Source: an uncultured Clostridia bacterium
Lineage (GTDB): Bacteria > Bacillota > Clostridia > Christensenellales > Aristaeellaceae
Reading direction: 5' to 3'
NCBI GenBank assembly: GCA_934621505.1
Contig: CAKTUU010000016.1
Span: 1-45,208, forward strand
DNA length: 45,208 nt
Shown one piece after another: positions 23,366-32,262 of this stretch. The notes below the pieces were generated by a model, which saw only the letters and a program-made list of their open reading frames with translations, ran no database searches and was not told the origin of the DNA. The position numbers and the translations under genes were made by a program. Position 1 is the stretch's first letter. Every line of letters begins with the position of its first letter.

Positions 23366-24202
23366 ATGCAAAAATACCGGACAAAAACCCCTTTGGCCAG
23401 CCTGTCGGACCACCTGCTGCGGGCGCTGGTTCCCTGGGCCCTTGGGGTGGGATGGTTCGTCTATCTGTGGGGCGTCAGCCTGCCGTCCATGGCGGCGGGC
23501 AGCGCGCTGGGCGTCATGCTATGGCTGTGCCTGCGATTGCTTGGCAAAAAGCGGGTAGCCCGGCGTGAGCAGCAGATGCGCAGAATGATTGGCGGAGAGC
23601 TGGCTTTGGAGCGGCTGCTGCTGCAGCCGCCACGCCACGCCGCGTTTCAGGCGGCGCTGTGGCTGACGCCGGAAGCGCCCGTTGTGATGGAACGCTCGCT
23701 GGAAACAGGCGTTACCGGCACGCTGGATGGGAAGCCTGTGCTGGTTCGCCTGATCTGCCAGCATGAAAGCCAGCCCATATCCGTGCAGCAGGTCATTGAA
23801 GCGCTGCGGGACGCCGGCCGGGAAGGCGCGCAGGAATGCCTGCTTTGCGCCACCGCCCCGCTGACCCGGGAGGCGGCGGCCTATTGCGAAGGCAGCGAAC
23901 TGCCTCTGCGGCTTTTCGACCGTTCCGCCATGATTCGCCTTGCGGGGCTGGCCAGCCCCGCCACAGACCAGGACCTGGCCCAGCTGGGCAGGCGCAGGCG
24001 CCGCCGCCGGGCGGCCCGGGAATGGCTGGAACAGGTCGTCAGCCCCGAAAAGGCCAAACGATACTTCTGGTACGGCATGGGACTCAGCGCGCTGGCTTTG
24101 TTAACAGGGCTAAGCTACTACCTCATTCCAGCGACGCTATGCTTTGGGCTGTATCTGGCCTGCCGCCTTACCCCTGTGTGGCGGCGGCGCAGGCATTGCT
24201 GA
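23366..24202 (+). CDS. Membrane protein with Mrr/restriction-endonuclease-like core
   Basis: A 278-residue protein with two N-terminal membrane segments (about 15-55), a soluble core (about 75-225) and two C-terminal membrane segments (about 230-270). The core contains GTLDGKPVLVRLICQHESQP, EALRDAGREGAQECLLCATA and PLRLFDRSAMIRLAG, which follow the order of the Mrr-like endonuclease fold (strand with D, QxK-like strand, helix, closing strand). The canonical QxK is replaced, so nuclease activity is doubtful. A block of seven arginines (near 212-218) precedes the C-terminal membrane part. AAAGGAGG precedes the ATG at 23366. Its 3' end overlaps rsmA antisense by 35 bases. Role unknown. Confidence 0.7.
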   Translation: MQKYRTKTPLASLSDHLLRALVPWALGVGWFVYLWGVSLPSMAAGSALGVMLWLCLRLLGKKRVARREQQMRRMIGGELALERLLLQPPRHAAFQAALWLTPEAPVVMERSLETGVTGTLDGKPVLVRLICQHESQPISVQQVIEALRDAGREGAQECLLCATAPLTREAAAYCEGSELPLRLFDRSAMIRLAGLASPATDQDLAQLGRRRRRRRAAREWLEQVVSPEKAKRYFWYGMGLSALALLTGLSYYLIPATLCFGLYLACRLTPVWRRRRHC

Positions 24203-25013
24203 GCTGAATCCACTGCACCACGGACAGGGCCTCGCCCCGCACAGCAGGCGGCAGGCCGCAGCCTTCCAGCGCGCCGCGCAGCACAGCCGCGTCCACCGTA
24301 CCCTTTAAGGCGTTGGTCAGGGTTTTGCGCCGCAGGGAAAACCCCGCTTTGACCATGCGAAACAGCAGCTTTTCATCCGTAACGGGCACGGGCGGCTGGG
24401 TACGCATATCCATGCGCACAAACGCGCTGTCCACCTTGGGCGGCGGCGTAAACCGCTCGGCCGGCACAACCGCTACCAGCGACGGCTGGCTCACATACTG
24501 ACAGCGCACGCTGGTAAGGCTGTAAGCGGCGGTAGAGGGCCCGGCCATCAGCTTGTCCGCCACTTCCTTTTGAATCATAACGGAAATTTGGCGAATGGGC
24601 AAGCCGCTGTCCCACAGAGCCTCCAGAATCGGGGTGGTGATGTTGTAGGGAATATTGGCGATGACGTAAAAATTTTTACCCAACGGGGCGCAAAGCTCCG
24701 TTAGATTCAATTTGCGAATATCCCCCTCCACAATGGTCAGGTTGTCAAACGCCTCGGTATTTATCCGAAGGAAGGGCAGTACGTCGTGGTCCACCTCCAC
24801 AGCCGTCACCTTCCCGGCGGTGCGGCACAGACAGCGGGTCAGGGTTCCGGCTCCGGGGCCAATTTCCAGCACGCCGTCATCCGGACCAACGCCGGTGGCC
24901 TCCACCAGAGATGTGAGCAAATCCTCGTCATAAAGAAAATGCTGGCCCAAATCGTGCTTATAGGCAATGCCGCTTTCCTGACGGCGTCTGGCTTGCAGGT
25001 AGGATTTTTTCAC
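24168..25013 (-). CDS. rsmA: 16S rRNA (adenine1518/1519-N6)-dimethyltransferase
   Basis: A 281-residue KsgA/RsmA enzyme that dimethylates two adenosines in the 3' hairpin of 16S rRNA using S-adenosylmethionine. Motifs: KHDLGQHFLYDEDLL at the N-terminus, SAM loop EIGPGAGTLTR near 50-60, EVDHDVLPFL, EGDIRKL, and catalytic NIPYNITTPIL near 118-128. The GTG start at 25013 overlaps the dnaX stop by four bases (GTGA). The 3' end overlaps the convergent membrane protein gene by 35 bases. Length is typical. Confidence 0.94.
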   Translation of the reverse strand: MKKSYLQARRRQESGIAYKHDLGQHFLYDEDLLTSLVEATGVGPDDGVLEIGPGAGTLTRCLCRTAGKVTAVEVDHDVLPFLRINTEAFDNLTIVEGDIRKLNLTELCAPLGKNFYVIANIPYNITTPILEALWDSGLPIRQISVMIQKEVADKLMAGPSTAAYSLTSVRCQYVSQPSLVAVVPAERFTPPPKVDSAFVRMDMRTQPPVPVTDEKLLFRMVKAGFSLRRKTLTNALKGTVDAAVLRGALEGCGLPPAVRGEALSVVQWIQLSNACAAATQG

Positions 25014-26638
25014 GCTTTAGTCCCCTCGTCAATCTGTACGTTATCCCGGCCAAAGGCCTCCACCAGGCTTGCCTGGTTTTGCTGGCGCAAATCGTCCATG
25101 CGTTTGTCCCCCTGGGCCTGATCCAGCACCGCCTCAAAGCGAAGCGGCCTGCCCGCCACCTGGCTGAGCACGGCGGAGACGCGTTCCCTGCGGGGCTGCT
25201 GGTTCAGCCGCACATAGGAAAATTCCTTCTTTTCCATGGGAATCAGCACCTGATACACATCGTCCCGGGCCCCGATGAACCTCTCCCGCTTCAGCAGCCC
25301 CAAAAGCGGCGGATCGGTTTTGGCCAGTTCGTTCAGGGTTTGTTCCCAGATTTCCTTCGCCTCGGTAGGTACGGGAGCAGCCGGTCCGGCGGCGGGCGGC
25401 TGGACCTTTTCCGCCTTGAGTACAGGTGCGGCTGCAGGCGGCGCTGCCACCGTCCATTTTCCGCTGGCAGCGTCGCTTTCCAGCTTTCGCAGTTTGGTTT
25501 CCAGCTCCTCAATGCGTTCCAGCAAAGCGGCGCTGTCCTGCCCCGTGCTTTCCTCGCAGGCGTGCAGGGCGGCGCTTTCCAGCCCGATACGGGGCGTGGA
25601 CGCAAAGCGCATTTCCCCCTCCGACCGGGTAAACAAATCCAGCAGCTTCAGCAGCCGGGCCTGAGAAAGGCCGTCCGCCTGCTGGCGGTACTGCTTTTCC
25701 ATCTCAGGGGTGATGTCCAGAATGGACGCTGCGTCCTGCGTTACCGCTTTAACCGTCAGCAGCGCCCGGGCATGGGCGCTCAGCTCCTTCAAAAACACCT
25801 GGGGTTCCCGGCCGGATCGCATCAAATCGTCAATTTTGCGCATCACGCCGCATTCGTCCCGGTTGGCCAGCATGGTAAAAAAGTCGAACAAAAACTCCTT
25901 GTCGCTGGCTCCCAGCATTTCCCGGGTCTCGGCGGCGGTAATTTTGCCGTCTTCCGCCCCGGCCACGCACATATCCAAAATGCTGAACGCGTCGCGCATC
26001 GCGCCTTCGGCGGAACGGGCCACCAGCTGCAAGGCCTCGTCCTCCGCCTCCATGCCCATATCCGCCAGGGCCTCCCGCATACGGCTGACCATCAGGCTGG
26101 AAGGAATGCGGCCAAAATCATACCGCTGCACCCGGGACAGAATGGTGGCGGGCAGCTTTTGCGGCTCGGTGGTCGCCAGAATAAACACCACATGGCCGGG
26201 CGGCTCCTCCAGCGTTTTCAGCAGGGCGTTAAAGGCCGCGGTGGACAGCATGTGAACCTCGTCGATGATGTACACCTTGTATTTGCCAATCTGCGCCGGG
26301 TAACGCACCTGCTCCAGCAGTTCACGAATGTTATCCACGCTGTTGTTGCTGGCGGCGTCCAGTTCCAGCACGTCCATGGTGCTTTCGGTCATGATGGCCC
26401 GGCAGGCCTCGCACTGGCCGCACGGGTCGCCGTCATGGGGATTCAGACAGTTAATGGCCCGGCTCATCAATTTGGCCATGGTGGTTTTGCCGGTTCCCCG
26501 GCAGCCGCAAAACAGATAGGCATGGGCCACACGCCCGGCCTGAATCTGCCGCCGCAGCGTTTTGACGGTGGCGGTCTGCCCCAGCACCTGCTCAAAGGTT
26601 TGGGGCCGCCATTTCCGATACAAAGCCTGATAGGCCAT
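25010..26638 (-). CDS. dnaX: DNA polymerase III subunit gamma/tau
   Basis: A 542-residue clamp-loader ATPase. The P-loop GCRGTGKTT is at 45-53, zinc-binding cysteines follow (CLNPHDGDPCGQCEAC), the DEVH box lies in VYIIDEVHMLS, and sensor 1 in FILATTEPQKLP. The arginine finger segment reads ILSRVQRYDF, with Val where SRCQ is usual. Domain III ends near 370, followed by a coiled-coil and Ala/Pro linker (385-440) and a tau-like C-terminal domain. GGAAGGTG precedes the ATG. Here it is coupled to rsmA, while in many Firmicutes ybaB and recR follow dnaX. The promoter is at 26689-26717. Confidence 0.94.
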   Translation of the reverse strand: MAYQALYRKWRPQTFEQVLGQTATVKTLRRQIQAGRVAHAYLFCGCRGTGKTTMAKLMSRAINCLNPHDGDPCGQCEACRAIMTESTMDVLELDAASNNSVDNIRELLEQVRYPAQIGKYKVYIIDEVHMLSTAAFNALLKTLEEPPGHVVFILATTEPQKLPATILSRVQRYDFGRIPSSLMVSRMREALADMGMEAEDEALQLVARSAEGAMRDAFSILDMCVAGAEDGKITAAETREMLGASDKEFLFDFFTMLANRDECGVMRKIDDLMRSGREPQVFLKELSAHARALLTVKAVTQDAASILDITPEMEKQYRQQADGLSQARLLKLLDLFTRSEGEMRFASTPRIGLESAALHACEESTGQDSAALLERIEELETKLRKLESDAASGKWTVAAPPAAAPVLKAEKVQPPAAGPAAPVPTEAKEIWEQTLNELAKTDPPLLGLLKRERFIGARDDVYQVLIPMEKKEFSYVRLNQQPRRERVSAVLSQVAGRPLRFEAVLDQAQGDKRMDDLRQQNQASLVEAFGRDNVQIDEGTKA

Positions 26639-26688
26639 AAGACACCTTCCTACTTCCCAAGGGACAAAATTCCCCCGATTTCGATCCT

Positions 26689-26717
26689 ATGATAGCCTTT
26701 TCCTCGCCTCAGGTCAA
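26689..26717 (-). promoter_or_regulatory. Promoter of dnaX-rsmA
   Basis: Minus strand: TTGACC (26717-26712), 17-base spacer, TATCAT (26694-26689), 50 bases upstream of the dnaX start. Confidence 0.75.
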
Positions 26718-26731
26718 GAAAAAAGCAGGAG

Positions 26732-26758
26732 TTGAGCAGACACGCCCAGTATATATAT
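26732..26758 (+). promoter_or_regulatory. Possible promoter of the dgt-dnaG-rpoD run
   Basis: TTGAGC (26732-26737) followed 15 to 17 bases later by an alternating TATATATATG stretch that holds several -10-like hexamers, about 40 bases before the dgt start. The exact -10 cannot be fixed. Confidence 0.5.
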
Positions 26759-26796
26759 GTAGCATAAGCCATCAGGACGAAAGGATGTGTGTGGAT

Positions 26797-27801
26797 ATGA
26801 CCATTCGCCAGCGCCTGGAACAGGAGGAAAAACTGCGCCTTTCCCCCTATGCCGCCCTGTCGGCAAACTGTGCCGGGCGGCTGAATCCCATTGAGCCATG
26901 CGACATGCGTACCTGCTACCAGCGGGACCGGGACCGCATTATCCACTGCAAGAGCTTTCGCCGGTTGAAGTTTAAGACTCAGGTCTTTTTATCCCCCGCT
27001 GGCGACCACTACCGCACCCGTCTGACCCACACGCTGGAGGTGGCTCAGGTGGCGCGCACCCTGGCCCGCTGCCTGCGGCTGAACGAGGATTTGACCGAGG
27101 CCGTCGCCCTGGGGCACGACCTGGGGCACACCCCCTTTGGCCACATTGGCGAAAGCACCCTGAACCGGCTGATGCCCGGCGGCTTTCAGCACAACGTGCA
27201 AAGCAAGCGGGTGGCGGAGCGGCTGGAAAATGACGGCAAGGGACTGAACCTGTGCCGGGAAACCCTGGACGGCATTCGCAACCATTCCGGCCAGCAGGAG
27301 CCCGCCACGCTGGAGGGCTGGTGCGTGCGCCGGGCCGACCGCATCGCCTACATCAATCATGACATTGACGACGCCATTCGCGGCGGCGTGCTGAAGCCCT
27401 TTGAGCTGCCCAGGCACTGCCTGCGGGTGCTGGGCCAAACCCACGGCCAGCGAATTGACACCATGATTCGGGATATTGTCAGCCACTCCATGGACCAGCC
27501 CTTTGTGGCCATGTCCGACGAAATCGCCCAGGCCAGCGACGAATTGCGCTCCTTCCTGTTTACCTACGTCTACCATGACGAATGGCGGCAAAAGGAGGAG
27601 GAGCGTTGCGATTATATCCTGTCCGCTCTGTTTGCGCATTATTTGGCCCACCCGGAGCAGCTGCCCGCGGAATATCTGGAAATTGCGTATACCGAAGGGC
27701 CCGAGCGAGCCGTCTGCGATTTTATCGGCTGCATGACCGACCGCTATGCCATCGAGCAGTTTGAGGAATTGTTCATTCCTCACGCGTTCGCCAAAAAGTA
27801 G
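26797..27801 (+). CDS. dgt: Deoxyguanosinetriphosphate triphosphohydrolase (HD domain)
   Basis: A 334-residue dNTPase that releases triphosphate from dGTP and related dNTPs. The HD signature is in order: RLTHTLEVAQVARTLAR, then LGHDLGHTPFGHIGE, and the distal Asp in RRADRIAYINHDIDDAI. The substrate-side segment FRRLKFKTQVFLSPAGDHYR is typical of the bacterial family. The start at 26797 (MTIRQRLEQEEK) fits family N-termini, with AAAGGA 11 bases upstream; GTG at 26791 and ATG at 26785 are alternatives. It precedes dnaG by 90 bases; the pairing dgt-dnaG-rpoD is common in clostridia. Confidence 0.92.
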   Translation: MTIRQRLEQEEKLRLSPYAALSANCAGRLNPIEPCDMRTCYQRDRDRIIHCKSFRRLKFKTQVFLSPAGDHYRTRLTHTLEVAQVARTLARCLRLNEDLTEAVALGHDLGHTPFGHIGESTLNRLMPGGFQHNVQSKRVAERLENDGKGLNLCRETLDGIRNHSGQQEPATLEGWCVRRADRIAYINHDIDDAIRGGVLKPFELPRHCLRVLGQTHGQRIDTMIRDIVSHSMDQPFVAMSDEIAQASDELRSFLFTYVYHDEWRQKEEERCDYILSALFAHYLAHPEQLPAEYLEIAYTEGPERAVCDFIGCMTDRYAIEQFEELFIPHAFAKK

Positions 27802-27891
27802 CGCCTGACGCGGCATTTGTCGGAAATTGTTGAACCTTTTGCAGGAAACCAGCGCGCCGCGGCGAATCATAAGGAATGGGTGAAGGAACAC

Positions 27892-29622
27892 ATGGCCGGA
27901 AGGTACCCCCCGCAATGGCTGGACGAGCTTAGACAGAGAGCCGATATTGTAAAGGTGGTAGGCTCTTATGTAAAGCTGAAGAAGAACGGGCATAGATATG
28001 TTGGTCTGTGCCCGTTTCACAACGAAACTGCGCCCTCCTTTTCCGTGGACGGGCAAAAGCAGGTGTATCACTGCTTCGGCTGCAAGGCCGGCGGAAGCGT
28101 AATCCAGTTTGTCATGGATATTGAGCACCTGTCCTTTCAGGAAGCGGTGGCCTTTCTGGCGGAGCAGCAGCACATGCCTTTGCCGGAAATGCAAAACGAC
28201 CCGGGCTACGAGCAGCGCCGTACCCTGCGGGAACGCATCTACCTGGCCAACAAGGCCGCCGCACGGCTGTATCACCAGCTGCTTTGGCAGCCCGAGGGCG
28301 CGCCTATTCTGGAATATCTGCAAAAGCGGGGGCTCAGCGACAGCGTCATCCGCCGCTTCGGCATCGGCGCGGCTCCCCCGTCCGGCCAGGTTGGCAGGCA
28401 GCTGCTGGCGGAAGGCTTTACGGAGGACGAGCTGTTGCAGGCGGGTATTCTGCTCAAGCGGGATCACGGCGCCTTCGACATGTTCCGCAACCGAGCCATT
28501 TTTCCCATCATTGACGCCTATGGCAACGTGCTTGGCTTTGGGGGCCGCGCCATGGGCGATGCAATGCCCAAGTATCTGAACACCGGCGATACCCTGGCCT
28601 TTAACAAACGGTATAACGTTTTTGCGGCCAATCTGCTGCGCAAGGCAAAAGGGCTGACAAGGGTGATTCTGGTGGAAGGGTATATGGATGTGGTCGCGCT
28701 TTCCCAATTTGGCGTGGAAGGCGTGGCCGCGACGCTTGGCACGGCCTTAACGCCGGAGCAGGCGCGTCTGCTTCACCGCTTTGCGCCCGAGGTATATATC
28801 GCCTACGATGGCGACCGGGCTGGCCAGAAGGCCATTTTGCGGGGGCTGGAAGTGCTGGAGGGCGAAAATGTGCCTGTGCGGGTGCTGGATTTTCCTGGCG
28901 GACTGGATCCGGACGAGTTCATCCGGCAGGAAGGTCTGGAGGCTTTTAACCAGCTTAAGCCCATCTCCGGCCCTACCTACCGTATGCGGCGGGAAAAAGA
29001 TCTGCACGACATGAGCACTGAGGAAGGCCGCACCGAATACGCCAAAGCCTGCGCCCGGTTTTTACGGTCCGTCAGGGAACCGGTGGAACTGGACAATTAC
29101 CTGAAGCATCTGTCACTGGAAACCGGCTTCAGCGTGGAGGTGCTGATGCAGCAGGTAGGCCGTACCCCCCTGCCCGTCAAACAGACTCCCGTCCGGCGGG
29201 AAAGCGTATCCCGGCAGGCCAGGGCATTGGCGCAAACCGACCGGGCCGCCCAGGTACTGCTGGGGTTGCTGGCAACCGGCAGGCTGCCAAAAAGCAGCAT
29301 CGCCCCAGAGGAATTTGAGGACCCGCTCTATCGTTCCTTCTGTGAGTCGCTGCAAAGCGGCGAAACGGTGGCCCAGTTTATGGAGCGCCTGCCGGACGAG
29401 CAAAGCCGCGCCGCCATTGGCGATTTGCTTGAAAGCGTCACCGACGAGGAGGACGACACGCTGATGAAAATGGCCCAGGAAGCCCTCAAATCCCTGCATC
29501 AGCAGCATTTGCAGCGGCAGATGGACCAGTCGTCCGCGTCCCTCAGTCTGGAGCAGGCCTACGCCCTGTCCCAGCAGCTTTCCACGTTTCACAATTCCCC
29601 TTCGCGCACGATAAAGGAGTGA
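27892..29622 (+). CDS. dnaG: DNA primase
   Basis: A 576-residue primase that makes RNA primers at the replication fork. N-terminal CHC2 zinc finger: CPFHNE ... YHCFGC (about 40-65). Primase N domain from about 110. TOPRIM: VEGYMDVVAL near 262 and YDGDRAGQKA near 303. The C-terminal part (450-570) is the helicase-interacting region. The ATG at 27892 (MAGRYPPQWLDELRQRADIV) has AAGGA four bases upstream and matches family N-termini; earlier starts are unsupported. The 3' end runs into the rpoD ribosome binding site, the macromolecular synthesis operon arrangement. Confidence 0.94.
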   Translation: MAGRYPPQWLDELRQRADIVKVVGSYVKLKKNGHRYVGLCPFHNETAPSFSVDGQKQVYHCFGCKAGGSVIQFVMDIEHLSFQEAVAFLAEQQHMPLPEMQNDPGYEQRRTLRERIYLANKAAARLYHQLLWQPEGAPILEYLQKRGLSDSVIRRFGIGAAPPSGQVGRQLLAEGFTEDELLQAGILLKRDHGAFDMFRNRAIFPIIDAYGNVLGFGGRAMGDAMPKYLNTGDTLAFNKRYNVFAANLLRKAKGLTRVILVEGYMDVVALSQFGVEGVAATLGTALTPEQARLLHRFAPEVYIAYDGDRAGQKAILRGLEVLEGENVPVRVLDFPGGLDPDEFIRQEGLEAFNQLKPISGPTYRMRREKDLHDMSTEEGRTEYAKACARFLRSVREPVELDNYLKHLSLETGFSVEVLMQQVGRTPLPVKQTPVRRESVSRQARALAQTDRAAQVLLGLLATGRLPKSSIAPEEFEDPLYRSFCESLQSGETVAQFMERLPDEQSRAAIGDLLESVTDEEDDTLMKMAQEALKSLHQQHLQRQMDQSSASLSLEQAYALSQQLSTFHNSPSRTIKE

Positions 29623-29627
29623 TCAGG

Positions 29628-30713
29628 TTGAGTCAGAATCAGTCGCCTGAAGCGATCAAAGTCAAACTCAACGAACTATACGAGGACGCCAAAAACAAGG
29701 GTACCGTTACCAAGGATGACATTGCCAACCAGGTGATGGATCTGGAAATCGACGCCGACCAGATGAACAAAATTTACGAAACGCTGGACAGCATGGGCGT
29801 AGACGTGGTGAACGAGTTTGACCCCGTGATGCCGGACGAAATCATCGAGCCGGAACAGATTGACCTGAGCGTGCCCGAAGGCGTCAGTATCGACGATCCG
29901 GTGCGTATGTACCTGAAGGAAATCGGCAAGGTTCCCCTGCTGAGCGCCGAGGAGGAAATTGAAATCGCCAAGCGCATGGAGGAAGGCGATGAGGAAGCCA
30001 AGAAAAAGCTGACCGAAGCCAACCTGCGTCTGGTGGTGTCCATCGCCAAGCGCTATGTGGGCCGCGGCATGCTGTTTCTGGACCTGATTCAGGAGGGCAA
30101 CCTGGGCCTGATTAAGGCGGTGGACAAGTTTGACTACCGCAAGGGTTACAAATTCTCCACCTATGCCACCTGGTGGATTCGTCAGGCCATCACCCGCGCC
30201 ATCGCGGACCAGGCCCGCACCATCCGTATTCCCGTGCATATGGTGGAAACCATCAACAAGCTGATTCGCGTATCCCGTCAGATGCTGCAGGAATACGGCC
30301 GCGAGCCTACCCCGGATGAAATTGCCAAGGCCATGAACATTTCCGAAAGCAAGGTGCGGGAAATCATCAAGGTAGCCCAGGAACCCGTTTCGCTGGAAAC
30401 CCCAATCGGCGAGGAGGAGGACAGCCATCTGGGCGACTTTATCCCCGACGATGAGGCCCCCGCTCCCGCGGAAGCCGCCAGCTTTACCCTGATGAAGGAG
30501 CAGCTGCTGGACGTGCTGGACACCCTGACCCCCCGTGAGGAAAAGGTACTGCGCCTTCGCTTCGGTCTGGACGACGGCCACCAGCGCACGCTGGAAGAAG
30601 TGGGCCGCGAATTTAAGGTAACCCGCGAGCGCATCCGCCAGATTGAGGCCAAGGCCCTGCGCAAGCTGCGTCACCCCAGCCGGTCCAAAAAGCTGAAGGA
30701 TTACCTTGACTAA
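29628..30713 (+). CDS. rpoD: RNA polymerase primary sigma factor
   Basis: A 361-residue SigA. Region 1.2 (DDPVRMYLKEIGKVPLLSAE), region 2 (ANLRLVVSIAKRYVGRGMLF, LDLIQEGNLGLIKAVDKF, YKFSTYATWWIRQAI), region 3 and region 4 (RTLEEVGREFKVTRERIRQI) are complete. Region 1.1 is short, as in Firmicutes. The TTG at 29628 is eight bases behind AAAGGAG; the GTG at 29619 is directly abutting it and less likely. Region 4 is fit to read the TTGACA-type -35 elements seen throughout the window. It is coupled to dnaG upstream and to trmK downstream (eight-base overlap). Confidence 0.95.
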   Translation: MSQNQSPEAIKVKLNELYEDAKNKGTVTKDDIANQVMDLEIDADQMNKIYETLDSMGVDVVNEFDPVMPDEIIEPEQIDLSVPEGVSIDDPVRMYLKEIGKVPLLSAEEEIEIAKRMEEGDEEAKKKLTEANLRLVVSIAKRYVGRGMLFLDLIQEGNLGLIKAVDKFDYRKGYKFSTYATWWIRQAITRAIADQARTIRIPVHMVETINKLIRVSRQMLQEYGREPTPDEIAKAMNISESKVREIIKVAQEPVSLETPIGEEEDSHLGDFIPDDEAPAPAEAASFTLMKEQLLDVLDTLTPREEKVLRLRFGLDDGHQRTLEEVGREFKVTRERIRQIEAKALRKLRHPSRSKKLKDYLD

Positions 30714-31452
30714 CCCATCCCGCCGCACGCCCGTTTTGGACGCGCGGCTTTCGGCAGCTATGGCCCTGGCCGGTTCCTGCAAGGTTTTTGCCGATATCGG
30801 GGCTGACCACGGGCGGCTTAGCGCGGTGATGCTGCTGGCCGATCCGCAGCGCCGGGCGCTCATCGCCGATATTTCCGATCTTGCCCTGTCCAAGGCCCGC
30901 CGCCGTATCAGCAGCCTGCATTTGCAGGACCGGGCGGTTTTTGCCGTGGCGGATGGGCTCAGCGCTTTGGAAGCCCTTTCCCCCACGCCGGTTGATGCGG
31001 CGTTTATCCTGGGCATGGGCGGCGATACCATCAGCGGCATTCTGCGCCGGGGCGCCGGCTGGCTGCGCGGCGCGAGTGTGGTGGTAAGCCCTCAGACGGA
31101 AATCCCGCTGGTACGTCAGGCGCTTGTGGACATTGGCTACCGAATCCGAAACGAAGTGGTGACCAACGAAAATCACCGGGACTATCTGCTGCTGCTGGCA
31201 ACGCCTGCCCGGCAGGGCGAACCCGCCTATTCCGATGAGGAATTGTGGCTGGGTCCCGTGCTTCTGCGGACGCTTCCCCCCAGTGCGCGGCCTGTGCTGG
31301 AGCGGCGCAGGCGGCTGCTGGGTCAGGGGGTTGCCGCCATGGAACTGGCAGGTTTGGACAAGGACCTGCAACGATTGACGCAGGCTCGGCGGGAACTGGC
31401 CGCCGTGGAAAACGCGCTGAAACGCATGGACGAAAAGGAGGACTGCCTGTGA
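30706..31452 (+). CDS. trmK: tRNA (adenine22-N1)-methyltransferase
   Basis: A 248-residue class I SAM-dependent methyltransferase that methylates A22 of tRNAs. The SAM loop VFADIGADHGRLS is near residues 27-39, with LIADISDLALSKARRRI next and the family motif FILGMGGDTISGIL near 104; VVSPQTEIPLVRQAL and NENHRDYLLLLA complete the catalytic domain. The C-terminal 60 residues are a coiled coil. The TTG start at 30706 lies inside the end of rpoD, five bases after GAAGGA. It overlaps the Nif3-like gene by four bases (GTGA). Confidence 0.9.
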   Translation: MTNPSRRTPVLDARLSAAMALAGSCKVFADIGADHGRLSAVMLLADPQRRALIADISDLALSKARRRISSLHLQDRAVFAVADGLSALEALSPTPVDAAFILGMGGDTISGILRRGAGWLRGASVVVSPQTEIPLVRQALVDIGYRIRNEVVTNENHRDYLLLLATPARQGEPAYSDEELWLGPVLLRTLPPSARPVLERRRRLLGQGVAAMELAGLDKDLQRLTQARRELAAVENALKRMDEKEDCL

Positions 31453-32225
31453 AGGTTCGGCAGGTATGGGAATGGCTGAATAAACTCGCTCCCTTTGACA
31501 GCGCAGAGTCCTTTGATAACGTGGGTCTGCTGATGGGCGACATGGACGCGGAGGTGGATACCGTGCTGTTTGGCATGGACGTTACCGCCGATATGGCGGA
31601 GCAGGCCCTGCAAACGGGCGCTCAGCTGATTGTGACCCATCATCCATTCATTTTTCACCCCCTGCGCTGCATAGACTATACCGCCCCCCAGGGGCGCGCG
31701 CTGTGTGAAATGGCGGGCCATCAAATCAACGTGATTGGCGCTCATACCAACTGGGATAAGGCAGAGGGCGGCGTCAGCGACGCTCTGGCCGACGCCTTGG
31801 GCCTTGCGCAGGTACAGCGCTGCGATGATTTTCTGCGTCTTGGTCAGCTGCCCAAGGCTGTTTCCGCCGCTGACTTTACCGGCATGGTACGGAAGGAACT
31901 GCGGATAGAGCCGCGGGTATTGGGTCCGCAGGACAAGCTGGTTCGCCGGGTGGCCGTTGCGGGCGGCGCCTACGGAGAGGCGGGCGCGATGGCTGCTCTG
32001 CTTGGAGCGGACGCTTTTGTGGTGGGTGAAATTCGCCATCATGAGCTGCTGGACGCCTGCGCCCGTGGGCTGACCGTCTATGACGCGGGTCACTTCGCCA
32101 CCGAATGGCCCGGCGTAAAGGCGCTGTATGAACGTTTTTTGGCGGACGCCCAACAGGCCGGCTGGCCTGTGAAGGCGCATCTGCATTGCAACGCCCCTTA
32201 TGCGGGCGCGCTTCTGGCCTTGTAA
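31449..32225 (+). CDS. Nif3-like dinuclear metal centre hexameric protein
   Basis: A 258-residue Nif3/YqfO family protein without the YqfO middle insert. Metal ligands are seen in VTHHPFIFHPL (His-His), AHTNWDKAEGG, and the C-terminal VVGEIRHHELLDA and HFATEWPG. The family forms toroid hexamers with two metals per subunit; its reaction is unsettled, with GTP cyclohydrolase-like and NIF3 roles suggested. The GTG at 31449 has AAAAGGAGG seven bases upstream and overlaps the trmK TGA. trmK-nif3 order is conserved in Firmicutes. Confidence 0.92.
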   Translation: MKVRQVWEWLNKLAPFDSAESFDNVGLLMGDMDAEVDTVLFGMDVTADMAEQALQTGAQLIVTHHPFIFHPLRCIDYTAPQGRALCEMAGHQINVIGAHTNWDKAEGGVSDALADALGLAQVQRCDDFLRLGQLPKAVSAADFTGMVRKELRIEPRVLGPQDKLVRRVAVAGGAYGEAGAMAALLGADAFVVGEIRHHELLDACARGLTVYDAGHFATEWPGVKALYERFLADAQQAGWPVKAHLHCNAPYAGALLAL

Positions 32226-32262
32226 CGCAAGGCTTTCCCCTACGACCTTAAGGAGGTACCCC

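Noticed and set aside
25079..26692. A 537-codon plus-strand frame opposite dnaX
   Set aside because: Antisense shadow of dnaX; no domain, no promoter, skewed composition.
26989..28707. A 572-codon minus-strand frame across dgt and dnaG
   Set aside because: It spans two convincing plus-strand genes and their gap; composition is typical of an antisense shadow.
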